Origin: Aliidiomarina minuta
Lineage (GTDB): Bacteria; Pseudomonadota; Gammaproteobacteria; Enterobacterales; Alteromonadaceae
NCBI RefSeq assembly: GCF_003987145.1
Contig: NZ_PIPL01000001.1
Location: 868,001 to 932,000, forward strand
Direction of reading: 5' to 3'
DNA: 64,000 nt
The notes under the pieces were generated by a model. The model searched no databases, was not told where the DNA came from, and saw only the letters and a list, made by a program, of their open reading frames with translations. Shown piece by piece: positions 8,052 to 16,709 of the stretch; the first letter of the stretch is position 1; every line of letters begins with the position of its first letter. The position numbers and the translations under genes were made by a program.

Positions 8052-9137
8052 ATGTTTGACACACGCCCCCTGCTATCCATTCTTATGCTAATCAGTCTCA
8101 GCGGATGTCTTGGTTCCAGCACGCCTCTTCAGGGCAGTAGTCAGCCTCCCAATGACTCAGACATTGTCAGCTTCACCCAGCAAGGGTTAGATGGCATTGC
8201 GGTGCTGCATCTTGTACGACAGGGCTCTGCTATTCTCGCAGGCACTGATAACGGCCTGTACATTAGCTCTGACCTGGGCGCCAGTTGGCAGCACCTGGGG
8301 CTCGAAGGGGGAACTTTGCTTTCTTTAGTTGTGCTTTCTGACTCCCACCTGTTAACAACCGTTGCTTACCCCAACAATAATAACGGTATTCGCCTCTATG
8401 AAAGCCGCGATAGCGGTAACAACTGGAAAACGCTGGAGCATAATTTTGCGGAACTGGAAATGCTCCTCTACGATGCTGACAACGGTGTGCTCTATGGTGG
8501 CGGTCAGGCTGCCATAGCGCGCTCGTATAATGAAGGTGTGAGCTGGGAACTAATCAATGGAGAAACAGGTCTAGCCGCTACGACTTCAGCCATGGCACTG
8601 AGCCCTGTTTATCAGGAATTCTGGCATGGCGGTCAGGGGTCAATTGAGAACCATTATTTACGCCGTTTTAGTTTAACTGGCGACGGACAGGATAGCTGGA
8701 ATGATATTTTTCCCAACCCCTCAGTAATCAAGTCTATTCAGTTTCATCCGAACGAACCCGATCATGTGATAATCAGTGGCGAGGGCGGTATAGGAATCAG
8801 CCGTGATCATGGCACCAACTGGCAAACGCCCTTTGGTGATGTGGATTATGCTTTTTACTGGGATCTCATTATTAACCCCGATAATCCAGATCAATGGTTC
8901 ACCGCCAGTTGGCGTAAAAACCAGGACACGCAACAACTAACCCTTGAATACACAAAAGATAATGGCCACAGCTGGACTCAGGTTAATCACCCAGCCACTG
9001 ACCAGCCTTATGGTGTGCGCAGTATGCTCTTACTTCCAGAACGGGAAAATGGCCGTAAAGTTTTATTACTCGGACTCATGGGTGGCTCTCACCAGGGCGC
9101 GGGTGTGATGAAAGTCACCCTGGACCTGCTCCCCTAG
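8052..9137 (+). CDS. Lipoprotein with BNR/sortilin-type beta-propeller repeats
   Basis: A 361-residue predicted lipoprotein with lipobox LISLSGC (Cys19). The rest is a beta-propeller made of BNR-type Asp-box repeats: GLYISSDLGASWQHL, RLYESRDSGNNWKTL, AIARSYNEGVSWELI, GIGISRDHGTNWQTP and LEYTKDNGHSWTQV. These S/TxDxGxxW motifs recur about every 45-60 residues. Such propellers bind ligands or act as assembly factors; the substrate is unknown. It converges on ctaG with a 4-base overlap, but the opposite strand gives no reason to link it to oxidase assembly. Confidence 0.8.
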   Translation: MFDTRPLLSILMLISLSGCLGSSTPLQGSSQPPNDSDIVSFTQQGLDGIAVLHLVRQGSAILAGTDNGLYISSDLGASWQHLGLEGGTLLSLVVLSDSHLLTTVAYPNNNNGIRLYESRDSGNNWKTLEHNFAELEMLLYDADNGVLYGGGQAAIARSYNEGVSWELINGETGLAATTSAMALSPVYQEFWHGGQGSIENHYLRRFSLTGDGQDSWNDIFPNPSVIKSIQFHPNEPDHVIISGEGGIGISRDHGTNWQTPFGDVDYAFYWDLIINPDNPDQWFTASWRKNQDTQQLTLEYTKDNGHSWTQVNHPATDQPYGVRSMLLLPERENGRKVLLLGLMGGSHQGAGVMKVTLDLLP

Positions 9138-9943
9138 CTCTCCAACATGCGCCGGCGTAACTGCCGATACCAACGGTTGCCAGCCCAGATAGAAGCGGCG
9201 ATATAGGGTATGCCCCCCAGCACCCACATAATGAGTCCAGCTAACTGCTGATCCTGCAGGTGGCGGGCTTCTCCATATAGGGGTTCACTGGCAAAAGTCA
9301 GCAAGGCGCCCAGAAATCCGGTATGCATCAAGGTAAACAATAAGGCCAATAATGCAAAAGGCGCTTTGCGCGTGTTGGCGTATAATACCGACCACCAGAA
9401 CCAGACCGCCGTTATCAAGAAGCAGGCATGCTCAAAGGCATGTATCCAGGGGTCTTCTACCGCCAGCATATAAAAGACCGGAATGTGCCAGAACCAAATC
9501 ATAAAGCCGTGCAGATAAGCACAAAACATGGGGTAACGAGTGATTTTAAAAGCGAAGTTCCAGAATTTTCGCCCATAACGTCCTGACGCCACGTAAAGCT
9601 GCGGCAAAGGTTTAGTCAGTGCAAACAAAGGTGCTATCACCACCATCATAAACATATGTTGGGTCATATGAGCAGCTGCACTGGTTTCCGCCCATTCATC
9701 CAGCGGTCCCAGAATGGTGATGATGGTTATCACCGCCGTACTGTGAAACAGCCAGCGACGCCAGACACGGGTCGGACTGCGCCGGGTACCCACTACATAA
9801 AGTAGCCAGAACACGAGTACCAATAGCGCTGTGAGCCCTGAGGCAATGCGTTCCTGCCCGTCACTAGTGACCGGATTATGGGCCAGCGCCTGAGGCGCCC
9901 ATAAGGTAAATAACATAACACTTAAAAATAAAACTATACGCAT
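9134..9943 (-). CDS. ctaG: Cytochrome c oxidase assembly factor CtaG (caa3 type)
   Basis: A 269-residue polytopic membrane protein of the Bacillus-type CtaG family (caa3_CtaG), distinct from the Cox11 protein that is also named CtaG. A cleaved signal-like N-terminus (ending APQALA) leads to about seven membrane segments. Histidine-rich membrane motifs HMTQHMFMMVV, LHGFMIWFWHIP and DPWIHAFEHACF are family marks and suggest copper handling for oxidase maturation. It is last in the oxidase operon and overlaps the preceding small gene by 10 bases. The start at 9943 lacks a good SD, so translation is probably coupled. Confidence 0.88.
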   Translation of the reverse strand: MRIVLFLSVMLFTLWAPQALAHNPVTSDGQERIASGLTALLVLVFWLLYVVGTRRSPTRVWRRWLFHSTAVITIITILGPLDEWAETSAAAHMTQHMFMMVVIAPLFALTKPLPQLYVASGRYGRKFWNFAFKITRYPMFCAYLHGFMIWFWHIPVFYMLAVEDPWIHAFEHACFLITAVWFWWSVLYANTRKAPFALLALLFTLMHTGFLGALLTFASEPLYGEARHLQDQQLAGLIMWVLGGIPYIAASIWAGNRWYRQLRRRMLES

Positions 9944-10275
9944 GGAGGCAATATCACCACAGGTAGACCAATAAATAATGCTGATAAGGCTGACAGCAGG
10001 TAAATAGCCGCCGCAATACGCAGTATAAAACGGCGATTAGATTTCAATGCCGGGGCTGCCCGCAAACTAGCCCAGGCCAGAAGCAGCAGCACGCCGGTAG
10101 TAGCCAAGGTCAGCACTAGCAAAGAAGCATTTATCCAGGTCAGAGCACCCGCCTCTGCTGCTGGCGGCGCCACTTCACAAGCCACCGACAGGCCTCCGTA
10201 GAGCGCCACAAACCAGACACTCCAGACAACCAGTCCCAGCACCAAATGCAGCGGATGCGCAGTTATCTGCTTCAT
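9934..10275 (-). CDS. Small four-helix membrane protein in cytochrome oxidase operon
   Basis: A 113-residue membrane protein with about three to four hydrophobic helices (LHLVLGLVVWSVWFVALYGG, ASLLVLTLATTGVLLLLAWA and a C-terminal helix from IAAAIYLLSALSALFIG). The start at 10275 overlaps the stop of the fused oxidase subunit I-III as ATGA, so it is translationally coupled to it. An earlier in-frame start at 10323 would lie inside that gene. Similar small proteins sit between the oxidase and CtaG genes in related operons, so it may be a small oxidase subunit or assembly protein. I do not recognise a named family. Confidence 0.7.
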   Translation of the reverse strand: MKQITAHPLHLVLGLVVWSVWFVALYGGLSVACEVAPPAAEAGALTWINASLLVLTLATTGVLLLLAWASLRAAPALKSNRRFILRIAAAIYLLSALSALFIGLPVVILPPCV

Positions 10276-12773
10276 GACATCCCCCAGGCCATTGGCAACA
10301 AGAAAAAAGAAGCCAGACTGCACCAGAAGATACCCAGGCTATAGACCCATAAAGGTTTAATGACTATAGGCTCATACGGCAGTCCTTTATGGACGTAACC
10401 AAAACGAACCCGCAATGCCTGCAAGGCGGTGACAATAACACTCAGGCCACTGTGAAAGATGAGGAACATCAGCATGACCAGCAATACAGCATCATGTGCC
10501 AGTTCCGTAAATTGCAGTGGGGCGCTGACAGTCACCCATAACAATATAGCTAAATGTGCCACACTAACGGCACTGACCAGCCATAGACCTGAACCCAGGC
10601 CACTATCATCCCCCCGGCGCAAACGAGCAACCAGGCGGTTATACAACACCACAGCAATGGTCAGAAAAATGCCGCTAGCCGTTAACCAGGGCAACGAAAC
10701 TGCCGACTCTTCGGGTACCGCCCACTCCGGTGATACGGTCCACAAATAAAACCAACCAAATAACAATGACAGATAAAGTGCACCGTCCGCCAGCAATGTG
10801 ATGACCATGCCCCATAAACCCGGTCCATCAAAGGTCCGCGAATGCAAAGGCGGATTTCGCGGTTCATTTTCAGTAACAGGTGCCGCCGCCGGATGCGCTC
10901 CATTTTCCCAGCTCCAGCGCAATAAACAGGCAGCCGCTGCTATAGTGCCTATTATAGCGACCGGATAGAACCGAACCAGTAAACTGACACAGACAATTGC
11001 CAGACAGAACGCTGCACTCAGAGGCCACCATGAATTAGTCGGTAAATGCATAACTTCTTTTAATTTTCCGCTAATAGCATCGCTACCATAGGTCTCCCGA
11101 CGACCATGTTCTATCTCAGTTAAGCCATGCTGTCCCTGCGGAATACTACGGGTCAGCTCCGGTTGCTCCCATAACGGATGCCGCGTTTCGATATTCGGAA
11201 TACTGGCAAAGTTATAAGGCGTCGGTGGCATGCCAGTTGCCCACTCCAGGGTATCCGCTTTCCAGGGATTGACCTTAGCTTTGCGCCCGAAATGAAAGTG
11301 CAGCACGACATCCAGAATGATCATAGCCACCCCGGCTGCCATCACGAAGCCTCCCACGGAAGACAACAGGTTAAGCCAGTCCCAGCCCAGACCTCCTTCG
11401 TAGGTATATACCCGCCGTGGCATACCCAGCAAACCCGTCAGATGCATCATTAAGAAAGTTGCGTTAAAACCAATGAACGTCAACCAGAACCCCCAACGCC
11501 CCAGGCGCTCAGAAGGCATGCGCCCGGAAAACTGAGGTAACCAGTAATACAAGCCAGCAATTAACGGAAAGAACATGCCCCCAACCAGCACATAATGCAG
11601 ATGTGCCACCACAAAATGAGTATCATGAACCTGCCAGTTAAAAGGCACCATTGCCAGCATTACCCCAGTGAGGCCACCGCAGACAAAAACGATCAGAAAA
11701 CCAAAGACCCACAGCATCGGCAGGTTATACACCACTTTTCCGGTCCACAAAGTAGCCAGCCAGGCAAATACCTGTATGGCGGTGGGAATCGCTACCATCA
11801 TGCTGGCAATAGCAAAAAACGCTTGTGCGAGTTGCGGGATGCCGATGGTAAACATATGATGCACCCAAAGGCCAAAGCTAATAAAACCGGTCAGAATAAT
11901 AGACAGTACTATCCAGCGGTAACCCACAATAGGCCGTCCTGAAAACACCGGAATAATGGTTGAGATAATGCCCGCAGCTGGCAGAAAGATAATGTAGACT
12001 TCCGGGTGACCAAACAGCCAGAACAGATGCTGCCATAGAATAGGATCGCCACCTGCGGCCACTTCAAAAAACGGCATGCCTGCAGCCCGTTCCAGTTCAA
12101 GCAGAACACTAGCCAGGATCAGCGGCGGGAAACCAAAAACAATCATCAATGCCATGGCCAGAATATACCAGCAGAAAATAGGCATTTTGCTCAGCGTCAT
12201 GCCCGGCGCGCGGGAGCGCAGAATAGAAACGGTCAGCTCAACCCCGGCTGCCACAGCTGAAATCTCAACAAAGGTAATACCCAGTAACCAGAAATCAGAA
12301 CCTGGACCGGGGGAGAACTCGGCGCTGCTAAGCGGGGTATACATAAACCAGCCAGAATCAGGCGCAACCCCCAGAAACAGACTCGACATAATAATAATGC
12401 CGCCAAACAGATAGCAGTAATAACCCAGCGAACTAATGCGCGGGAAAACTAAGTCGCGCGCACCTATCAGCTTGGGTATCATATAAATGGCGGTACCTTC
12501 GAGGATGGGGATAGCAAACAGGAACATCATCACAGTGCCGTGCATAGTGAAGACCTGACTGTAAACATCCGCACTGAGGATGTTTTGTTGAGGCAACGCC
12601 AGTTGTGTGCGCGCTAACATGGCAAGTAAGCCACCAATCAGGAAAAAAACCGCCCCTGTCATCATAAAGCGGCGGCCTATGGAGGTATGGTTTACCGCAG
12701 ATAAGGTGCCCAGCCCCGGTAAATTACCCCAGACCTTTTCAAAGCGCTGATGCAAGGTCTCCGTATTATTCAT
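10272..12773 (-). CDS. ctaD: Cytochrome c oxidase subunit I-III fusion
   Basis: An 833-residue fusion of oxidase subunit I (about residues 1-560) and subunit III (about 600-833). Subunit I holds the low-spin heme His in FTMHGT (H78), the CuB/Tyr motif GHPEVY (H256, E258, Y260), the CuB pair H305-H306 in WVHHMF and the heme a3 segment THFVVAHLHYVL. The D-channel Asp is kept (GARDLVFPR, D107), but the K-channel lysine position reads Q334 (PTAIQVFAW where classical enzymes have PTGIKVFSW). The start at 12773 overlaps the coxB stop by 8 bases. It couples cytochrome c oxidation to O2 reduction in the inner membrane. Confidence 0.92.
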   Translation of the reverse strand: MNNTETLHQRFEKVWGNLPGLGTLSAVNHTSIGRRFMMTGAVFFLIGGLLAMLARTQLALPQQNILSADVYSQVFTMHGTVMMFLFAIPILEGTAIYMIPKLIGARDLVFPRISSLGYYCYLFGGIIIMSSLFLGVAPDSGWFMYTPLSSAEFSPGPGSDFWLLGITFVEISAVAAGVELTVSILRSRAPGMTLSKMPIFCWYILAMALMIVFGFPPLILASVLLELERAAGMPFFEVAAGGDPILWQHLFWLFGHPEVYIIFLPAAGIISTIIPVFSGRPIVGYRWIVLSIILTGFISFGLWVHHMFTIGIPQLAQAFFAIASMMVAIPTAIQVFAWLATLWTGKVVYNLPMLWVFGFLIVFVCGGLTGVMLAMVPFNWQVHDTHFVVAHLHYVLVGGMFFPLIAGLYYWLPQFSGRMPSERLGRWGFWLTFIGFNATFLMMHLTGLLGMPRRVYTYEGGLGWDWLNLLSSVGGFVMAAGVAMIILDVVLHFHFGRKAKVNPWKADTLEWATGMPPTPYNFASIPNIETRHPLWEQPELTRSIPQGQHGLTEIEHGRRETYGSDAISGKLKEVMHLPTNSWWPLSAAFCLAIVCVSLLVRFYPVAIIGTIAAAACLLRWSWENGAHPAAAPVTENEPRNPPLHSRTFDGPGLWGMVITLLADGALYLSLLFGWFYLWTVSPEWAVPEESAVSLPWLTASGIFLTIAVVLYNRLVARLRRGDDSGLGSGLWLVSAVSVAHLAILLWVTVSAPLQFTELAHDAVLLVMLMFLIFHSGLSVIVTALQALRVRFGYVHKGLPYEPIVIKPLWVYSLGIFWCSLASFFLLPMAWGMS

Positions 12774-13497
12774 TATTTTCAGCCTCCATCTGCAACAGCC
12801 AGTTCTCATAATCTTCAGCGGCTAATGCAGTGACTTCAAACTGCATAAATGCATGGCCCCGACCGCAAAACTCTGCACATTGCCCGCCATAGGTGCCTGC
12901 TTCATCCGCACTTAAACGCAGTACATTGGTGCGCCCGGGAATGGCATCTATTTTGCCGCCTAGTCGGGGTACCCAAAAGGAATGAATTACGTCTTCACTG
13001 CTGATATAAAAGTCCACTGGCGTATCAACCGGAATATAAATCTGATCAATGAGCTCAAAGCCCTCTTCCGGGTAGCTCACCCGCCAGAACCACTGATGCG
13101 CTTCTATTTCAATACGCGTCACTTCGCCATCCTCAAGTGGCAATGGCAGCATGTTGTGACCTATTGGAATGCCAAAGGCCAGCAACACAGTAATAGCTAC
13201 CGTAGGCAAAGCTATACCGCCTCCTATCACCCACTGGTTCTGCAGTTTTTGAGCTTCTTCGTCACTTATGTTTAGCGCTTTTCTGCGCATGGCATACCAC
13301 CACAAAGCACAGACGACTATAAGCACCAGAGAGGCAACAATAAACATGCCCCACCAAAGTGCAGCGACTGAAGATGCTGCCGGTCCAGCCGGATCCAAGG
13401 TTGAATAAGGGCCACTGCAGCCTGTCATGAACAACAGGGTGGCAGCCAGTATCAGTTCTGCTACTCTATTTCTCATAAATCTCGCCAAACTACGCAT
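12766..13497 (-). CDS. coxB: Cytochrome c oxidase subunit II (CuA protein)
   Basis: A 243-residue oxidase subunit II, first gene of the oxidase operon. It begins with a lipobox-like leader (LLFMTGC) followed by two membrane helices and a periplasmic cupredoxin domain. CuA ligands are visible in EDVIHSFWVP and GGQCAEFCGRGHAFMQFEV (two Cys, His, Met). There is no fused cytochrome c domain. The start at 13497 (MRSLARF) has AGGTGAT upstream; 13476 is possible. Longer in-frame starts would run through the divergent DUF2231 gene and give low-complexity, non-homologous sequence, so I reject them. Confidence 0.9.
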   Translation of the reverse strand: MRSLARFMRNRVAELILAATLLFMTGCSGPYSTLDPAGPAASSVAALWWGMFIVASLVLIVVCALWWYAMRRKALNISDEEAQKLQNQWVIGGGIALPTVAITVLLAFGIPIGHNMLPLPLEDGEVTRIEIEAHQWFWRVSYPEEGFELIDQIYIPVDTPVDFYISSEDVIHSFWVPRLGGKIDAIPGRTNVLRLSADEAGTYGGQCAEFCGRGHAFMQFEVTALAAEDYENWLLQMEAENNE

Positions 13498-13513
13498 GAG
13501 GATCACCTGACAG

Positions 13514-13993
13514 ATGCCTACCGCCAAAATTGAAAGTCGGGCCGCGTTGCGCGGACATCCACTGCATCCAGTGCTTATCCACTTTCCCATCGCGGCCTTG
13601 CTGATGCTGCTGGCCAGCGATATCGCTTTTGTTTTTACCCACGATACCTTCTGGGCCCGGGCTGGTTTCTGGCTGGCGGCCGTAGGCACGGTAGGCGGGG
13701 CAGTTTCCGGACTCGCCGGTGCTATTGACCTTTTTACTGTGGCCCGCATACGGCGCCTGGTAACAGCCTGGGCCCACGGTATTCTGGCGGTCATGTTGTT
13801 GTCGCTGGCAGCTTTTAATTTCATGCTCAGGCTGGACGACATGAGCGCGTACATAATGCCCTGGGGTCTGTACATGTCGTTGCTCACATTCGCCCTGGTC
13901 AATATCACTGGTTTTCTCGGTGGCCAGCTGGTTTACGAGTATGGTGTTGGCGTAGATATCAGGGAAGCCACAAGCCGGGATGTTAAACCCTGA
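13514..13993 (+). CDS. DUF2231 four-helix membrane protein
   Basis: A 159-residue DUF2231 membrane protein. The family start RAALRGHPLHPVLIHFPIA is clear, followed by four hydrophobic helices with conserved histidines (two in GHPLHP, one in LIHF, one in AWAHGIL), which could bind heme or metal. Function is not established. It diverges from coxB with only 16 bases between the start codons, so each promoter must lie inside the other gene. It converges on the CopD-like gene with 2 bases between stops. Confidence 0.85.
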   Translation: MPTAKIESRAALRGHPLHPVLIHFPIAALLMLLASDIAFVFTHDTFWARAGFWLAAVGTVGGAVSGLAGAIDLFTVARIRRLVTAWAHGILAVMLLSLAAFNFMLRLDDMSAYIMPWGLYMSLLTFALVNITGFLGGQLVYEYGVGVDIREATSRDVKP

Positions 13994-13995
13994 AT

Positions 13996-14442
13996 TCAAA
14001 GTGACCATGGCAACACCTCCGGTACTCCGGGTTTTGCCAGCACCAGCCATATAATAAGAGTCAGTATAATCAACAGGAAAACAATAAAAATCCAGCTTAG
14101 TGCGCTTACAAACTTAAACTGCTGACGCTCTACGCGAATGATTAAAAGCCCCATGCAGGCATGGGCTGCAGCCAACATAGCCACCAGTGTGAGTTTAGCA
14201 ATCAGCCAGAACTCGATACTGTTATTGACCAGAAATACCAGGCTGCCCGCTATGATGGCAATAAGCGCAGCCGGCGTAGCAATATGGGTATACACAAAAC
14301 GAGGAATAGAATCCTGCCCAATGGGCGTGCGGCTAAACTCGTTGACCTCTTTGCCCGCACCAGCTAGCACAGCAGGTACATACAGCGCGCCAGCAGACCA
14401 GATCGACAAGGCCATGATGTGCAAGGATAACAGCCAAATCAC
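13996..14442 (-). CDS. CopD/HemJ-like four-helix membrane protein
   Basis: A 148-residue inner-membrane protein with four helices. It resembles the CopD family and the related HemJ-type heme/protoporphyrinogen proteins: WLLSLHIMALSIWSAGALYVP carries the helix-1 His, and THIATPAALIAIIAG and AAAHACMGLLIIRVERQ supply others. Copper transport or heme binding would fit the neighbouring oxidase genes, but this is inference. A GTG start at 14442 is chosen: an in-frame TGA lies two codons upstream and GGGAGT precedes it. The ATG ten codons in is the alternative and would cut into helix 1. Confidence 0.65.
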   Translation of the reverse strand: MIWLLSLHIMALSIWSAGALYVPAVLAGAGKEVNEFSRTPIGQDSIPRFVYTHIATPAALIAIIAGSLVFLVNNSIEFWLIAKLTLVAMLAAAHACMGLLIIRVERQQFKFVSALSWIFIVFLLIILTLIIWLVLAKPGVPEVLPWSL

Positions 14443-14641
14443 TATTCAGTACTCCCTGCGTCTTGAGTACGCCTCTGAAAGTTCATAAAACCTCTTATAT
14501 TTCAACCGACTGTTAACAGCAAAATAATACTTAGAAAGCAGTATTCAGCTTTGCAGGCAAATCCATATTTTGCAAGTTGGACTCATATTTATGCTATATT
14601 GCAGGCAATATTAACTTACAGGTCAGACCTCGAGGTGCCCG

Positions 14642-15112
14642 GTGTCCACGTCAAATTATTTGCTTCGTTTGTACCAGAAGTGTCAGCGTTTTCCCGCTGG
14701 AAAGCGCATTTTTTCTGCTTTATTTGCCCGCAAAGCGCCCTACTTTGCCAGCATTCGTCCGCTCATCACCGAGCTGGAACCGAATTTTTGTGAGTTAACA
14801 TTCAAGAAGCGTAAAGCCGTGCATAATCATATTGGCACTGTGCATGCGATAGCATTATGCAACGGGCTGGAAATGGCGATGGGGGCTGTGGCAGAAGCCA
14901 GCATACCTAAGCACTTACGCTGGATACCTAAAGGCATGCAGGTTAATTATACGGCGAAAGCGGACTCGGATATCCGCATCACCGCGAACACCTCGCCGGA
15001 TGACTGGAAACCTGGTGATCTGGATGTAAAGGTAGAGGGTTTCAGAGCTGATGGAACCTCTGTTATCAGTGGTTTTATCACTATTTACATTTCCGAAAAA
15101 CCCACCAGTTAA
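14642..15112 (+). CDS. DUF4442 hotdog-fold thioesterase-like protein
   Basis: A 156-residue protein of the DUF4442 family with the hotdog fold of acyl-CoA thioesterases. Recognisable parts are FCELTFKKRKAVHNHIGTVHA, where the HNHIGTVHA loop corresponds to the active-site turn, and LCNGLEMAMGAVAEASIP in the central helix. The acyl substrate is not known. It starts with GTG at 14642; GAGGTG lies 5 bases upstream. Its stop overlaps the end of the convergent diguanylate cyclase gene by 4 bases. Confidence 0.8.
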   Translation: MSTSNYLLRLYQKCQRFPAGKRIFSALFARKAPYFASIRPLITELEPNFCELTFKKRKAVHNHIGTVHAIALCNGLEMAMGAVAEASIPKHLRWIPKGMQVNYTAKADSDIRITANTSPDDWKPGDLDVKVEGFRADGTSVISGFITIYISEKPTS

Positions 15113-16608
15113 TTGGTGGGCTTGCGGCGGGCCTGCTTATCCGCATACATAGCCGTATCCGCCCGGGCCAAAACAATGTCAGCGTCCATCACATCTCCGG
15201 CCTGCCAGTGAATAATGCCTATACTGGGGCCTGCATAGTCAAGTTCTGTACTGGGTAATTCATAGCGGCCGGTACAGGCTTTGCGAATTCGTTCAACAAT
15301 CTGTTTACCAGTTTTGTCAGGATCCCCATCCGCACTGCCTTCACCCACAAAAACAAACTCGTCTCCACCATAACGGGCTATCAGATCATGCCCACGCATA
15401 ACCCGACTGATGCGTGCGGCAAAAGCGCGCAAAAACTCATCGCCTACATCATGGCCGTGCTCATCATTTAATTTTTTGAAGCCGTCCAAATCAATAAAGG
15501 CTGTATAAATCAAAGTGCCTAAGGACTCTGCCTGCACCAGCTTATCTTCCAGTGCCTCGATCAGATAACGACGGTTAGGTAATCCGGTCAGTACATCATG
15601 CATAGATCGATGCTCCAATACCTGATTAGCCGCTTCAAGCTGCTCATGATCAGCAAGCCGGGCCGCCAGCAAAGACAAGGCATTGGCGGTACCATTCAGA
15701 AGCTTCATACTATCTGTACAAGGAAGCTTCTGCGTGTCTAGCTGCACCACCAGCGCCGCTTCAACACCTTCATCCGAAGTGATAACCACAATCATCTTTT
15801 GTGCTTCAGTATCGGCATCTCCCCATATCAGGGGCTCCAGCTGGTTTTCTATAATTAACTGTATTTGTTTCTCATCGCTGCTCAGCATCTGCTTCACCAA
15901 ACGCAGGGCTTCTTCATGGTCGCCGTTAGCTCGCAACAATTCGAGTTCAGTGCCGGCCACTAAAACAGGTGTGATATGGCTCCAGGCTAAATCCTTGCTG
16001 AGTATATCGGTAATTTGAATGATCGCATCGGGTAGCCGTTTAGCGGCCAGACAAATTCGACTGACTTCAGTAATCATCTGCAGTTGGCTCAGCCGGGCTT
16101 CAGCGTAAGAAGCGCGGCTTTCAGCAAGGTCGGCCTGCCGTTCCCGTTCCAGCTGATGGGAAATCAGCTCGGCACATAAATGCAGCAGCTCGACGACCTC
16201 CTCGCTCACCTCAGTTTTTATCGTGCTGGCACCACACAAAGTACCAAATAAGGAATGATCCTCATTCAATACAGGCACCACAACATAGGATTGCAGATTC
16301 AGTTGACGGGCTGCCATAGAGTCACCCCAGCATCCAGGTACATCATCAGTGGCGAAACGACCTTCCTGCAATGCGCGGCGGCACAAGGTGTCTTTCCAGG
16401 GTACCGATAGCCCTTCAGCGATGGTTAAGTCAGCAGCATTCTCAGCATAGAGCACGCGCTGAATCTGGGCTTCTTTATCAACTACCGTCAGGTAAATGGA
16501 CTCTAAGCCACTGATCCGCTGAACAAGCCGCAGCAATGAGCGAGTTAAGTCTTCCAGATTGCTCGCGTTTGATACTGAGCGTGCAAGTGTATTTAACTGG
16601 CTATCCAT
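15109..16608 (-). CDS. GAF-domain diguanylate cyclase
   Basis: A 499-residue soluble protein with an N-terminal GAF domain (about 5-160, including YVVVPVLNEDHSLFGTLCG), a second degenerate sensory region (about 180-310) and a C-terminal GGDEF domain. The active-site loop is RYGGDEFVF, five residues after RGHD, an intact RxxD inhibitory site. This predicts c-di-GMP synthesis with product inhibition. Substrate-binding parts DVLTGLPNRR and FIDLDGFKKLND are intact. The signal sensed by GAF is unknown. The start at 16608 follows GGAGGAG closely; the upstream GTG at 16626 is less likely. Confidence 0.9.
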   Translation of the reverse strand: MDSQLNTLARSVSNASNLEDLTRSLLRLVQRISGLESIYLTVVDKEAQIQRVLYAENAADLTIAEGLSVPWKDTLCRRALQEGRFATDDVPGCWGDSMAARQLNLQSYVVVPVLNEDHSLFGTLCGASTIKTEVSEEVVELLHLCAELISHQLERERQADLAESRASYAEARLSQLQMITEVSRICLAAKRLPDAIIQITDILSKDLAWSHITPVLVAGTELELLRANGDHEEALRLVKQMLSSDEKQIQLIIENQLEPLIWGDADTEAQKMIVVITSDEGVEAALVVQLDTQKLPCTDSMKLLNGTANALSLLAARLADHEQLEAANQVLEHRSMHDVLTGLPNRRYLIEALEDKLVQAESLGTLIYTAFIDLDGFKKLNDEHGHDVGDEFLRAFAARISRVMRGHDLIARYGGDEFVFVGEGSADGDPDKTGKQIVERIRKACTGRYELPSTELDYAGPSIGIIHWQAGDVMDADIVLARADTAMYADKQARRKPTN

Positions 16609-16709
16609 ACTCCTCCGAACTACCACAAATAAGGAAATAGTCTTTTAAGTCAGGTCCTATAAGCTTTAGTATAGGGAGCTAGCGCAAACATATCTAAGGA
16701 TGCCTACAA

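Noticed and set aside
13490..14050. Long minus-strand ORF opposite the DUF2231 gene
   Set aside because: It is antisense to a recognised family, has a low-complexity composition, no SD site and no homology; the long upstream frame of coxB crosses the same area for the same reason.
16627..16709. Possible MetJ boxes before metA
   Set aside because: No consecutive octamers in register match the consensus well; only scattered half-matches are seen.
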